17,882 nt of DNA, taken from contig JAMYHX010000677.1 in the NCBI GenBank assembly GCA_025529335.1, positions 1 through 17,882 of the forward strand, written 5' to 3'. The notes below the pieces were generated by a model. The model worked only from the letters and a program-made list of their open reading frames with translations, was not told the DNA's origin and searched no databases. Within the stretch, counting starts at the first letter, position 1, and every line of letters starts with the position of its first letter. This document shows, in pieces, positions 7,863 to 17,033 of this stretch. The stretch comes from Rhizopus sp. PT2906. Its lineage: Eukaryota > Mucoromycota > Mucoromycetes > Mucorales > Rhizopodaceae. Both the position numbers and the translations under genes were made by a program.

Positions 7863-8917
7863 AATAATAATACAATACAGGAATATCTAATTATCATTAA
7901 TAGAAACGTTCTAACGACGGATGGTCGTTCGATATCTTTTCTTTTTACCCGAACTGTCAAGAGATCTTTTGGAACAACTAAAAATCCCTTAGATTTTATT
8001 GATGACATCCGAAATGGATGTACTATTTGGGCGATTGATCCAGGTATAACAAGTATCAATACGGCTGTAGACTCTTCTGGTGACAATGAACGGCAAAGGA
8101 TAACAAGTCTCGATGAATATTACCATCTTTGTGGCTGCAATGATGCAACTTTTGGAAGAAAAAAGCATCAAAATGAAAACGAAACGGTATTCAATTTGAT
8201 AAACCAGCTGTGTTCTTTGAAAACAACAAATATGCATGGCTTCATAAAAACCTGTAAAGAAAGAGTAATCCACTTTGACACAATATACAATTATTATTCT
8301 GCTGATAACTGGTAAAACAATAAAAAAAATGTCGTTTATAAAAACAACACAGTAATATATAAACAATAGGTCCTCCAAGTTAAAATTCAAGACCTATTTA
8401 AGTAAAAAGCAGTTGACGAAATCTGCAAGCGGCTAATGGTCAACAGCAAAAAATACAGGCAGGGTAGCAAAACTGGGGTAAAGGCAGCTACCAAAAGTAA
8501 TTCTAGGCATTACCCAAGTGCCCCTCAGGATACAATGATCCCTCCTGCAAAAACCATAGTCGCATTTGGCAATGCAACCTTTGCGGCTATCATGAAGGGA
8601 AAACGAGCTGCACCTGTCAAGCTGATCAAAAAAAATTAATACAAATTCAGACAAACGTATTACAAGTATGCTTTGTAGACGAATACTTAACAAGCCAAGT
8701 TTGCAATGCTTGTAAAAATAGACAGCTTGACAATATCACAACGATGAGTTCAAAGCGAAGAGTACATGCGATGTTAGAGTGTAACAACAGCAGTTGTAAT
8801 ATCGTCTGGAACCGCGACGTCAATGCTGCGAAAAATATTTTCGATGTTTTTATATTTGCTGCAGAACAAGAAAATAAGAAGCATCCAGCATTCGAGCGCC
8901 CAGAAGAGCAAGCATAA
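7863..8917 (+). pseudogene. Fanzor (eukaryotic TnpB-like nuclease) pseudogene, 5'-truncated
   Basis: Fanzors are RNA-guided RuvC nucleases carried by eukaryotic transposons and related to bacterial TnpB. The open frame from 7863 (no ATG) gives LTTDGRSISFLFTR, then RuvC-I as CTIWAIDPGITSINTAVD (Asp at 8037), then SLDEYYHLCGCNDATFGRKK. The same frame, after stops at 8316, 8370 and 8403, gives KAVDEICKRL and KTIVAFGNATFAAIMKGKR. A shift at A8 (8628-8635) leads to FVDEYLTSQVCNACKN, CNNSSC (zinc-finger Cys pairs) and WNRDVNAAKNIF (RuvC-III, Asp at 8816), ending at TAA 8917. The canonical RuvC-II Glu site reads FGNA, with a Glu about 38 codons later in VDEY; this displaced Glu is a Fanzor hallmark. 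The N-terminal half is missing where the LINE ends. Confidence 0.8.
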
Positions 8918-9076
8918 GGCTTGATATAACTCTTTAAACTTTACAAGGTAACTTACACTGTGCGGACGTATAAAAGATGTGCAAAATGTTTATTTTTAAA
9001 CCCTCATCAACAAAAACTCACAATTCACCATCAATTTCAATTTCATATCACAAATTATATATTTCTTATTTTTTGG
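8918..9076. promoter_or_regulatory. Upstream region of the flippase gene
   Basis: This AT-rich spacer separates the Fanzor relic from the flippase 5' leader and must hold at least part of the flippase promoter. A CA-rich tract (9000-9050) could mark transcription initiation. No specific operator is recognisable. Confidence 0.3.
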
Positions 9077-9132
9077 GTAAGATGTTATTATCATATTTAA
9101 CTTGTCTCTAAACTAATGTCTTTTATCTGTAG
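9077..9132 (+). other. Candidate 5'-UTR intron 1 of the flippase gene
   Basis: GTAAGA donor, a CTAAACTAATG branch-like word and a CTGTAG acceptor enclose 56 bases. That is exactly the length of three of the four coding introns of the gene downstream. There is no coding frame to test it, so this is a prediction. Confidence 0.4.
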
Positions 9133-9157
9133 TTCATTTTTACCTTGTACAAAACAG

Positions 9158-9225
9158 GTAAGCAGTTCGTCTAAAACTACTTTTTGATTCGTCTAACATC
9201 ATCTGAATTTGAAGTGCGACTGTAG
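9158..9225 (+). other. Candidate 5'-UTR intron 2 of the flippase gene
   Basis: An ACAG|GTAAGC donor, a GTCTAACATC branch-like word at about 9191 and a CTGTAG acceptor enclose 68 bases. It would leave a 25-base exon after the preceding candidate intron. Prediction only. Confidence 0.3.
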
Positions 9226-9339
9226 CAGCAGTCTGTCGCTAATTGCCTTTTACGGTATTTTCAGACATCAGTTTGTTCCATGATAAAAATTATGGCGCTT
9301 ACATCATTAAATGTTTCCCTCTGATCCAGTATTTCTTTT

Positions 9340-9415
9340 CTCTCTCTCTCTTCTTTATTTTATTTTATTTTATTTTTTATTCTTGTTTTTTTTCTCTCTT
9401 TTCTTGTCTTGTCTT
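9340..9415 (+). repeat. Low-complexity CT and TTTTA tract in the 5' leader
   Basis: A (TC)n run is followed by four TTTTA units and further T/C-rich sequence just before the flippase start codon. It is read as leader, not coding, although the frame happens to stay open through it. Confidence 0.7.
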
Positions 9416-9428
9416 TGTTTCTGATAAC

Positions 9429-12400
9429 ATGTTTAATAGACAATGGATATGGAAAAGAAGAAGCAGTAGCAACGAAAACGTACGTCGAAAAGATAACATC
9501 TATGAAGAGACAGTTCGTCGATCATCTCGGACACTCTCTACCATATCCAGCGGTCATAAAATACAACGGATCGAATCAACAGTAAAACTAAGAAGAATTC
9601 AAAGTAGCGGGCGCCGAGTATTTGTCAATCTACCATTACCCGAATTTGCTCTTACGTCAAAAGGACGAGCAAAAGAGACATATGCTTCAAACAAGATTAG
9701 AACATCAAAATATACAATCATCACATTTGTTCCAAAAAACTTGTTTGAACAGTTTCGAAGACCTGCCAACCTGTACTTTCTGGGAATGGCTATTATTCAA
9801 CTATTGCCTCTGTTTGGTGTCAAATCCCCTGCTTTGACTTTACTTCCTATCTGTGCAGTAGTCTTTATAACAGCATTAAAGGATGCTATTGAAGATTATC
9901 AACGACATAAAGTAGACGCGCGATATAATCAAAATATTACACATACACTTATCGGATACAACAATACAAATTACCCAGGAACCTCAGCCAAGAGTAACCC
10001 TGTCGCCTCATTGTTCTCATGTTTTTCTGGTCACAAGCTTACAAAAAAAGAATCACACGACACAATCAACCAGGAGAGCAACCATGATGTGTCAATTACG
10101 ACAGATACATCCAACACTCAAAGTAACCATAATGACAACCTTGGAACATTTCATCCATCTTTGGCAATGAATGCACGTGTAGGTGACTTTATTCTACTGC
10201 GGAATGGAGACAGTGTCCCTGCGGATGCAGTGTTACTGTCAACATCTGATAAAGAAGGTGTGTGCTATGTTGAGACCAAAGATTTGGATGGAGAAACAAA
10301 CTTGAAGCCGCGCAACAGTGTGGCTGAATTTAGGCATATTCAATCAGGCGCGGATTGTTTAAACGAATGTCATTTTTATGTCGAAGCAGACGCTCCCTCT
10401 CCAGACCTGTATAAATTTGATGGCACGCTAGTCACTTTGGAAAAAAGCGAGTCTACAGATAAATGGGTTGAAAAGAGCAAGACACCACTCGATATTAACA
10501 ACATTCTACTCCGTGGACATGTCATTCGTAATACGAAATGGGCAATCGCTGTCGTTTTGTTTACTGGCACGGATACAAAAATCATACTGAACTCTGGTGA
10601 CACGCCTAGTAAAAGAAGTCAGATTGATACTGAAATGAATAAAGAGGTAAGGTTTTATTGTTTTCATCCACTATCCTTATTCACTCTAATGCCCTAGCAT
10701 AGATCTTTGTTGCCTTCATTGTATTATTTACCTTGTGCTTAGTGTGTGCAATTATGGCTGGAGTTGTCAGAGCAAGGGATATGGGCAATAGTGCAAGCTT
10801 GCTATTTGCAGCACAATCTGGGAGTCCGGGATATGTTGGCTTCTTAAATTTTTGGTCAAGTCTTATTATCTTTCAAAATATCATACCCATCTCTTTATAT
10901 GTCTCTATCGAATTTGTAAAGACATTTCAGGTATACACACACAACCCGTGTCTGCTTACATAATGAATTAACTAAGCATCTTATAGGCTTATTTCATATG
11001 GAATGATCTGGACATGTGGGATGAACACTCTAAATCTCCATGTATACCCAAGACCGTAAGTGAATGATGAAAAATAATGAATTTACTTATTTAAACTGCT
11101 ATAACCAGTGGACTTTATCTGACGATTTGGGCCAAGTCGAATACATATTTTCTGATAAAACCGGAACCTTGACGCGTAACATTATGGAGTTTAGAGAATG
11201 TACAATAGGAGGCGTGAGATATGGAGATAATGGATTTTCACCAGAATCAGAAGGGGCACGCGGCGCTCGTCTTCGCAAAGAAAAGCAAAATGTACAGACT
11301 GCTTCATATGAAGAAGGTCAGTCCAGTTATATATCTACTGGCCGAGACGATGATGGGTCTCCACCATTAATCAACACTGATCAGGATCCTCTGCAGGATG
11401 GCGATGAAAAAAAGGCCAATGAGGAACATAATACGAGAAAACAGAGAATATTTGAAGAGTATGAGCAGATTTTGAAAGGCTTATTTAAGCCAACCTATTC
11501 ATCATTGGATCCCAACCGATTATCTTTTGCAGATCCTCAGCTATTTAAAGATATCAAAAACCCAGACATAACAGGAAGGCTAGAGGCTGATGATAAAGAA
11601 ACAGAGCAATCCAATAGGATCAAAGAGTTCTTTATGCTGCTTGCTCTCTGTCATACAGTCGTCATTGAAAAAATTGGTAAAGATGGAAAAGTGATTGAGG
11701 AAGAAGATGACGTTGATGAAGAGGAAGAAACAAAAGCACAACCTACAATCATTGGTAAAAGTCTGGAAGAGAATGCTGATCATGATAGAACACAGGCGGG
11801 TACTTCCCAAAATACCGAAAAGCAAACTATCGGTTCCAGCCTTCGGACCAGTGGAAGCAAGTTACTCAATGCGACTGGTCTTCGTAGCTTAAAAAAATCA
11901 AACAGAAGGCATAAACCAAGAAAGAGCAGAGGAGAAGAGTTTGACTCTATCACCGAAAAAAATACTCCAGATAGAGTAGACGACACAGTTGAAGTCCAGA
12001 TAGAATATAAGGCAGAATCACCAGATGAGGCAGCTTTAGTAAACGCTGCTAAAAATGCTGGATTTGCATTCATCAACCGTAAAGGGAAAATGCTAACAGT
12101 CGATATATTAGGACAAGAGTACACATTTGAGCTCTTGGATGTCTTGGGCTTCACTTCGGACCGTAAAAGGATGAGCGTTATACTTAAGAGGCCAGAGCCG
12201 TGGAATGATATCATATTGTATTGTAAAGGTGCAGATAATGTCATTACAGAGCGACTAGACCATGACAGCAAGCAGCAAACCATCCTTGACAAGACTCATA
12301 AAGACGTAGACACTTTTTCAGAAAACGGTCTTAGAACGCTTATGCTTGCCTATCGTCGCATTGACAATGAAGAATACGAAAGCTGGAAAAAAGAGATAGA

Positions 12401-13930
12401 TGAGGCTAGTACAGCAACAGAAGGTCGAGCAGAAAAAGTAGCTCAAGTACAAGAAAAGATTGAAGTCAATTTGAAACTCTTAGGCGCAACAGGTATCGAA
12501 GATAAACTGCAAGAGGGTGTTCCAAAGTGCATTGAGGATCTTCGCAAGGCTGGAATAAAGATTTGGGTACTTACAGGCGATAAATTAGAAACAGCAATCA
12601 ATATTGGATACGCTAGTAATCTGCTGGATAGTGAAATGCAACTATGGACAGTCCGCGGCAATGAGAATGCGAATGAAATCATCAAGAACCTTGGTGATAT
12701 ATCCGAAAAACTTGATAAAATTCAAAACGAACAGGGCAATGATGCACCTGAGGATGCTCTGGTCATTGAAGGCGCTGCATTAGCTCATGTATTCGGAGAC
12801 CCTGAGGGACGGCAAAAGTTGCTGGATATTGCTGTTCGTTGCAAGAGTGTCATCTGTTGTCGTGTGAGTCCGCTTCAGAAAGCTCAGGTTGTTGAATTGG
12901 TTCGAAAGTCTCATAACGTGGTTACTCTGGCCATTGGGGATGGTGCAAACGATGTCAGTATGATCCAGGTGGCTAATGTTGGCGTAGGCATCGCTGGTCA
13001 AGAAGGTGTCCAAGCTGCTATGGCTGCCGATTATTCAATATGTCAGTTCAGATTCCTCCACAAACTTCTCCTCGTACAGGGACACTGGAGCTATGTGCGT
13101 ATTTCAGAAATGATTTTGAACTTTTTCTTCAAGAATGTCTTTTGGGTCTTTCCTTCATTATGGTATCAAATCTATAGCTCATGGTCAGGCAACATCTTTT
13201 ATGATTATTCCTTTTTACAACTTTACAACATCATTTTCACACTGGCGCCTATTGTTGTCCTTGGTATGGTGTTTAATATGAATAGAGAGAGTCATGCATA
13301 ACTAACTGTTTAAATATAGGCGCTACTGATCAAGATATAACTGCTCCCTATTTGAAGCATCTTCCACAAGTATACACAATTGGCATTGAAAGAAAGCTAT
13401 ACACACGATTTAGGTTTTGGCTCTACTTTGCTGACGGTATCTGGCAATCTCTTGTCGTCTTTTACTGTTTTTACTTTTTATACGATACGAACCCAAACGC
13501 GAACGGTGAGCCCGAGTCCAACCTACAGTTTTCGACATCTGTTGCAGTAACAGCGATTGTGCTAGCTAACCTAGTCCCTGGGTTCAATACATGGTATTGG
13601 ACTTGGTTGCAGGTTGTATTTGTAATTATCGAACTCTTGGTCGTCTTCCTGTGGGTGGTCATCTATGGTTCTTTTCCTTCAGTTTCTCTTTATGGAATGG
13701 CACAGATAATATTTGGCTCTTGGTCTTTTTGGATGACATTCATCATTGCCTTCACCCTAGCCTTCTTACCACGATATGCAATCACATTCGTTTATCAGTG
13801 GTGGTATCCAAATGTTGTGGCTAAAGGCAGACAATTTGAGCTATATGAAAAAAGATTGAGGAGAGCCAAAAAGGACTCTAAAGGCTCTTCTAAACGTATT
13901 CATCTTCCATTTCGATGGCAAAGAAGATAA
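9429..13930 (+). CDS. DNF1/DNF2-like: P4-ATPase phospholipid flippase, Dnf1/Dnf2 type (1426 aa, 5 exons)
   Basis: P4-ATPases use ATP to move phospholipids from the outer or lumenal to the cytosolic leaflet, usually with a Cdc50-family partner. Exons are 9429-10646, 10703-10930, 10987-11055, 11109-13263 and 13320-13930; all introns are GT-AG, 53-56 nt, and the frame is preserved. Motifs: NKIRTSKYT and FVPKNLFEQFRRPANLYFL before TM1; DGETN at 287-291 (A domain); PISL at 468-471 in TM4; DKTGTLT at 521-527 with the phosphorylated Asp521; ESPDEAAL at 808-815; KGAD at 878-881; TGDKLETA at 994-1001; GDGAND from 1115. Ten membrane segments are visible. The N-terminal NKIRTSKYT and IEDYQRHKVD fit Dnf1/Dnf2 better than Drs2 or Neo1. 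A long acidic and basic insertion lies between the P and N motifs. The ATG at 9429 is chosen because upstream sequence is low-complexity leader. It appears intact. Confidence 0.95.
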
Positions 13931-14003
13931 TAGAAAGTAGAATAGTGTAATTATACTTTAATAGGATTCATGTACAAATTAATAACTAGTCTGTGTATTA
14001 TTC

Positions 14004-14009
14004 AATAAA
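14004..14009 (+). terminator. Poly(A) signal AATAAA of the flippase gene
   Basis: AATAAA lies 74 bases after the flippase stop codon, the right place for 3'-end processing. It is only 22 bases from the opposing signal of the convergent gene. Confidence 0.5.
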
Positions 14010-14031
14010 ATGAGATATTAAAAAAAAGAAT

Positions 14032-14037
14032 TTTATT
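14032..14037 (-). terminator. Poly(A) signal AATAAA of the minus-strand gene
   Basis: TTTATT on the plus strand is AATAAA on the minus strand, about 80 bases past the stop codon of the convergent coiled-coil gene. Confidence 0.5.
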
Positions 14038-14116
14038 TAGAACAAGAGTCCATAAATATCTTTTTCATTTGTAGACACTAGGCTATCGTTCTTTGGTGTT
14101 TTTAAAAGCTCATTTT

Positions 14117-15865
14117 TTACGAGTTGAAGGGATTATTTGGGTTGTGCTTGGTATTACTCGTCACTTGATGCTGTTGTATGCTTGTTGGTGTTAGAGTATT
14201 GTCTCGGAAAGGATTGGTTCTGGCAGGAGAAGGACTCAATGCTTGTAAATAGTTTGAGGATTCTGATGATGATACTTGTGATGTTCCTGGGCTCATGGCA
14301 GTTCCATTTACTGGACTGTATGCAGGTGTTGTGGCCTCGATCGCTGGTGAAGGTAGTGATATGTTTGAGGGGATCGTCGGTAATGCATTGCTTTGGCTGC
14401 CATTTTGATCTAACGAGTTTCTTGCTGGAGGCGGTGCTTCATAAACAGGAGGAGGAGGAGAAGGATCAGAGGATGAGTTATCGCCGGAGGAATTTAGGCC
14501 GTTTAATTGCCCTGATAATACACTCTCTATTATTCTGCGTCGTTCTTCCTCAAGAGAGAACTTGGTGTTCTCAATTGCGACCTTCAGTCTCTCGATTGCA
14601 CCTTCGGCATAAGTTTTATATTGCTCTATCCAGTTCATTGAGCTTTTTATATTCTGAGTGGCTGCTGCCAATATCGCAATACATTGTGTAGTTTTGACTT
14701 GTAGAAATGTTAATAAATAACGAGCTGAGAGATATATAGTCTACCTTTCCATGTCATATCTACATAGTTCCAGTTGAGAGGCATATTCATCATTGGGTTA
14801 TTGGTAACTATGTCCAACGTATGTGGATAAGGTATCTCTGGTAAATGGGTTCGTGCTGCGTTCAAATGTCCCTGTATTTCCCATATCTTTTTCTTGGCAG
14901 CTACACATAAACGATATTTTATTGATAAATTTGATATCCAGCATACTTTACAATTTTACCTTCTATGCCAACAATCTGCTCTTCGTCAATGAGTGAGCCA
15001 CCAAATATATCGAATGGCACGAAATTAACTACTCTGTCTAGCAACTGTATCACCTTTTTAATGCCAATGCTGGTCTTTTCAAGTGAATCACTAGCATTCA
15101 CGAACCTCTGTCTGTCTCTACTTGCCTAAATCAACTGGTGTTCATAGATTCAAACTACGTTCATGATTTGATATTACCAATCCTTTTTGTTCATAATAAT
15201 TCTTCAAATCCTTCCTTAGCTGTGCTTCTATAGGAAATCCTGGATCTTCAGATTCAAATATCTAAGACATGTGTTATTATACAGTGTGTAACTTAATTCT
15301 TCTTGAAATTCTAACCTGTTCTAATAATGCGTTGTACTGAGCCCTTGATTCACTAAAGCGAGCCTTCTGTTGCTCAAGTTCTCTTTCCTTTTAGGCCAGC
15401 TGAGTTCACACGATAAGACTGAGGGAGGGTATGTTTACTCACTTTTATGATAACACTGTTATATTGTGCTTGTAATCCCTCTAATTCCCGTTTTGCACGT
15501 TGTTCATTTTCAAAAGCATATTGGTATCCGGCCTCTTCTTTTGCTGTTAGCTCTTTCTTTTTGCCGGATAAAGTTGCTGCTGCTGATCTGAAAGATAAAT
15601 GCCGAAGTTTTCGGACGCTTTCAAACTCTTTCTTACTATTCAGTATCTATAAGACGAATGCACGACATTCTCTATGTTCTCTTACTTACGACTGTTTCTC
15701 GAGCTTAATGACTTGGTCTTGTTTAATGTCAACCTCTCGAGCAAGTCTGTCGCGCTCTGTTCTTGCTATTGTTAATTCTCTGATAACCCTATTTTCGTTT
15801 TCTAGGTCCTTTGAAAGTTTTCTATAATAAGGACCTTGATCTTGAATACAGCTTATAAGCGACAT
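14117..15865 (-). CDS. Coiled-coil protein of unknown function (475 aa, 7 exons)
   Basis: Minus-strand exons are 15865-15690, 15635-15443, 15387-15316, 15261-15178, 15125-14960, 14900-14745 and 14697-14117. All six introns are GT-AG and 47-59 nt, and the exons total 476 codons in one frame, which supports the model. The start reads MSLISCIQDQGPYYRKL. Residues about 20-170 are heptad-rich and charged (ENRVIRELTIARTERDRLAR; KKEFESVRKLRHL; ERELEQQKARFSESRAQYN), predicting coiled coil. Next comes a compact part with VPFDIFGGSLIDEE, then AKKKIWEIQGHLNAARTHLP and IPYPHTLDIVTNNP. After another helical stretch (MNWIEQYKTYAEGAIERLK) the tail of about 125 residues is Ser/Pro/Asn-rich with PPPPVYEAPPP, ending NPNNPFNS. 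I do not recognise a named family; the helical core with a D-(I/M)-F/W-G-G motif resembles uncharacterised proteins found across fungi. It probably acts as a cytosolic scaffold; that is inference. Confidence 0.85.
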
Positions 15866-16055
15866 AAAGTGGAAGCAAAAAAAAAGGAATAAATCATGCT
15901 TTATTTAACACCCGATTAAAAATGACATTTCGTATTGCTGGCTCCAGTCGGACTGCATATAAATTTCAAGCGCACTTTTAGCCTACAGCCTAAGGAGTTT
16001 TAAAAAAATGCAAACTGTTTCATGCGTGACCTGAGGATGTCCTGTTGTGTCCTTA
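15866..16055. promoter_or_regulatory. Upstream region of the coiled-coil gene
   Basis: This spacer must carry the promoter of the minus-strand gene starting at 15865. A T-run lies in its leader on the minus strand. No specific site is recognisable. Confidence 0.3.
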
Positions 16056-16072
16056 ACAAGGCCTGGCCTTGT
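16056..16072. repeat. Near-perfect palindrome, 8-bp arms
   Basis: ACAAGGCC and GGCCTTGT are perfect complements separated by one T, and TTAA words lie just outside both arms. It could be a protein-binding dyad or a cruciform-prone site in AT-rich surroundings. Confidence 0.7.
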
Positions 16073-16150
16073 CAGGTTAAAGATTATAGATCAATTATTT
16101 ATTATTGTTATGGTACATTGGGGGAGGCAATAAAATCCTGGAAGGGTATA

Positions 16151-16541
16151 TAATCATGTTTGATCCAAGTAAATTAGTCGTATCTTGGGCTGTTAGGCTC
16201 GCTCATTGGGCAAAGTTCTGCTACAATACTTGTGTGCCTTCCTTCATTTAAGCGAATGATCATTGAATTTATGATACTGCAAAGTTTTTGTGGCTTCTTG
16301 TCCTTTGATCGTAAAATAGTTTATGTTCTTGTTTACGTTCCTTTAGCACTGATAATGTTTCCTCGCAAGCAATCTATATTCCCAAGCTCAATACTGTGAG
16401 TTAATACATTCTTTCTCTATTTAAATCATGCCCTTGTGCCATCCAACTTACAGCAAGTGTTTTAAAGAATCAGATAAATGGGTGAGCTGTAATATCTTTT
16501 TCAGAAAAACCGATAGGGACATCCGCCCTCTGCTCTTTGAT
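16151..16541 (-). repeat. 391-bp dispersed repeat, copy 2 (inverted relative to copy 1)
   Basis: This is the reverse-complement partner of 342-732, the same length and about 98% identical. Here the 5' edge of the repeat continues into unique sequence that reads in frame and across a splice junction with the coding relic at 16585-17033. That makes this the more complete, probably parental, copy. Confidence 0.9.
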
Positions 16542-17033
16542 GCCGAGTGCCTGGGTTGACGTTGACCAATGTCTGATTGAATTGCCTATGCAAAGTAAGA
16601 ATACAGTTACTCACATCAAATAAATTTAAACATAGTATTGCACGAGTCACTTACCATGGGCATGCAAGAAATGGGTTTTCAATTCTGTATTGAATGAGGC
16701 TTTGTCGTACAACTGTGCCACGGTTCGTATCATTGCCAACACTCCAAACATGGCTTTGTAGTGGTCAAAACTTGTTTTACCAGCGTCATTTGAGCTATAG
16801 GCAGATGACACTTTAGTCAAAAGGATTTCAGTGACAGAGAGATCATTGGCCCTGAGTGTTCCATCAGCATTATACTTATATTGGTAGTCATTCATTCCTT
16901 TCTGTTTTAGTTGTACGGTCATGGCATCGAGTTCAATTTCTCCTGGAAAAAGGGAAACACTACATGCGCCAGAAAATACACCAGAAATTAGATTGATGCT
17001 ACAGGCGCTACCTTTACCTATTACCTATGATGC
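16274..17033 (-). pseudogene. Two-exon gene relic of unknown family, source of the 391-bp repeat
   Basis: On the minus strand an open segment from 17033 reads INLISGVFSGACSVSLFPG, GEIELDAMTVQLKQKGMND, YQYKYNADGTLRANDLSV and GVLAMIRTVAQLYDKASF to THFLHAHG. A GTAAGT donor at 16654 and a GCATAG acceptor give a 69-nt intron (16586-16654). Splicing restores a Gly codon and continues NSIRHWSTSTQALGIKEQR, ADVPIGFSEKDITAHPFI. Then come stop codons, but the same frame still looks coding beyond them (FFKTLAVSWMAQGHDLNRE; IACEETLSVLKERKQEHK; LFYDQRTRSHKNFAV). So it is either a pseudogene with three or more nonsense codons or a gene truncated at the first one. No start codon was identified and I do not recognise the family. 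Confidence 0.5.

Noticed and set aside
7863..8917. Bacterial TnpB from contamination or recent transfer
   Set aside because: The displaced catalytic Glu, AT-rich eukaryotic context, absence of bacterial neighbours and advanced decay fit a resident Fanzor better.
9243..9428. Longer flippase start at the ATG at 9243
   Set aside because: The added 62 residues are a translation of CT- and TTTTA-rich low-complexity leader. The ATG at 9429 begins normal polar P4-ATPase N-terminal sequence.
11064..11108. ATG at 11064 as a separate gene start
   Set aside because: This lies inside intron 3 of the flippase. Splicing at 11056-11108 joins PKT to WTLSDDLGQ, as expected for P4-ATPases.
11780..12292. 170-codon minus-strand open frame
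   Set aside because: Antisense shadow of the flippase N-domain exon.
14137..14691. 184-codon plus-strand open frame
   Set aside because: It is antisense to the last exon of the coiled-coil gene, has no recognisable motif, and the minus-strand gene is supported by six consistent introns.
15447..15827. 126-codon plus-strand open frame
   Set aside because: Antisense shadow of the first two exons and intron of the coiled-coil gene.
342..16541. The 391-bp repeats as terminal inverted repeats of one 16-kb giant transposon
   Set aside because: Copy 2 continues into its own spliced gene relic beyond the repeat edge. The interval holds ordinary host genes, and no target-site duplication or transposon ends are visible.
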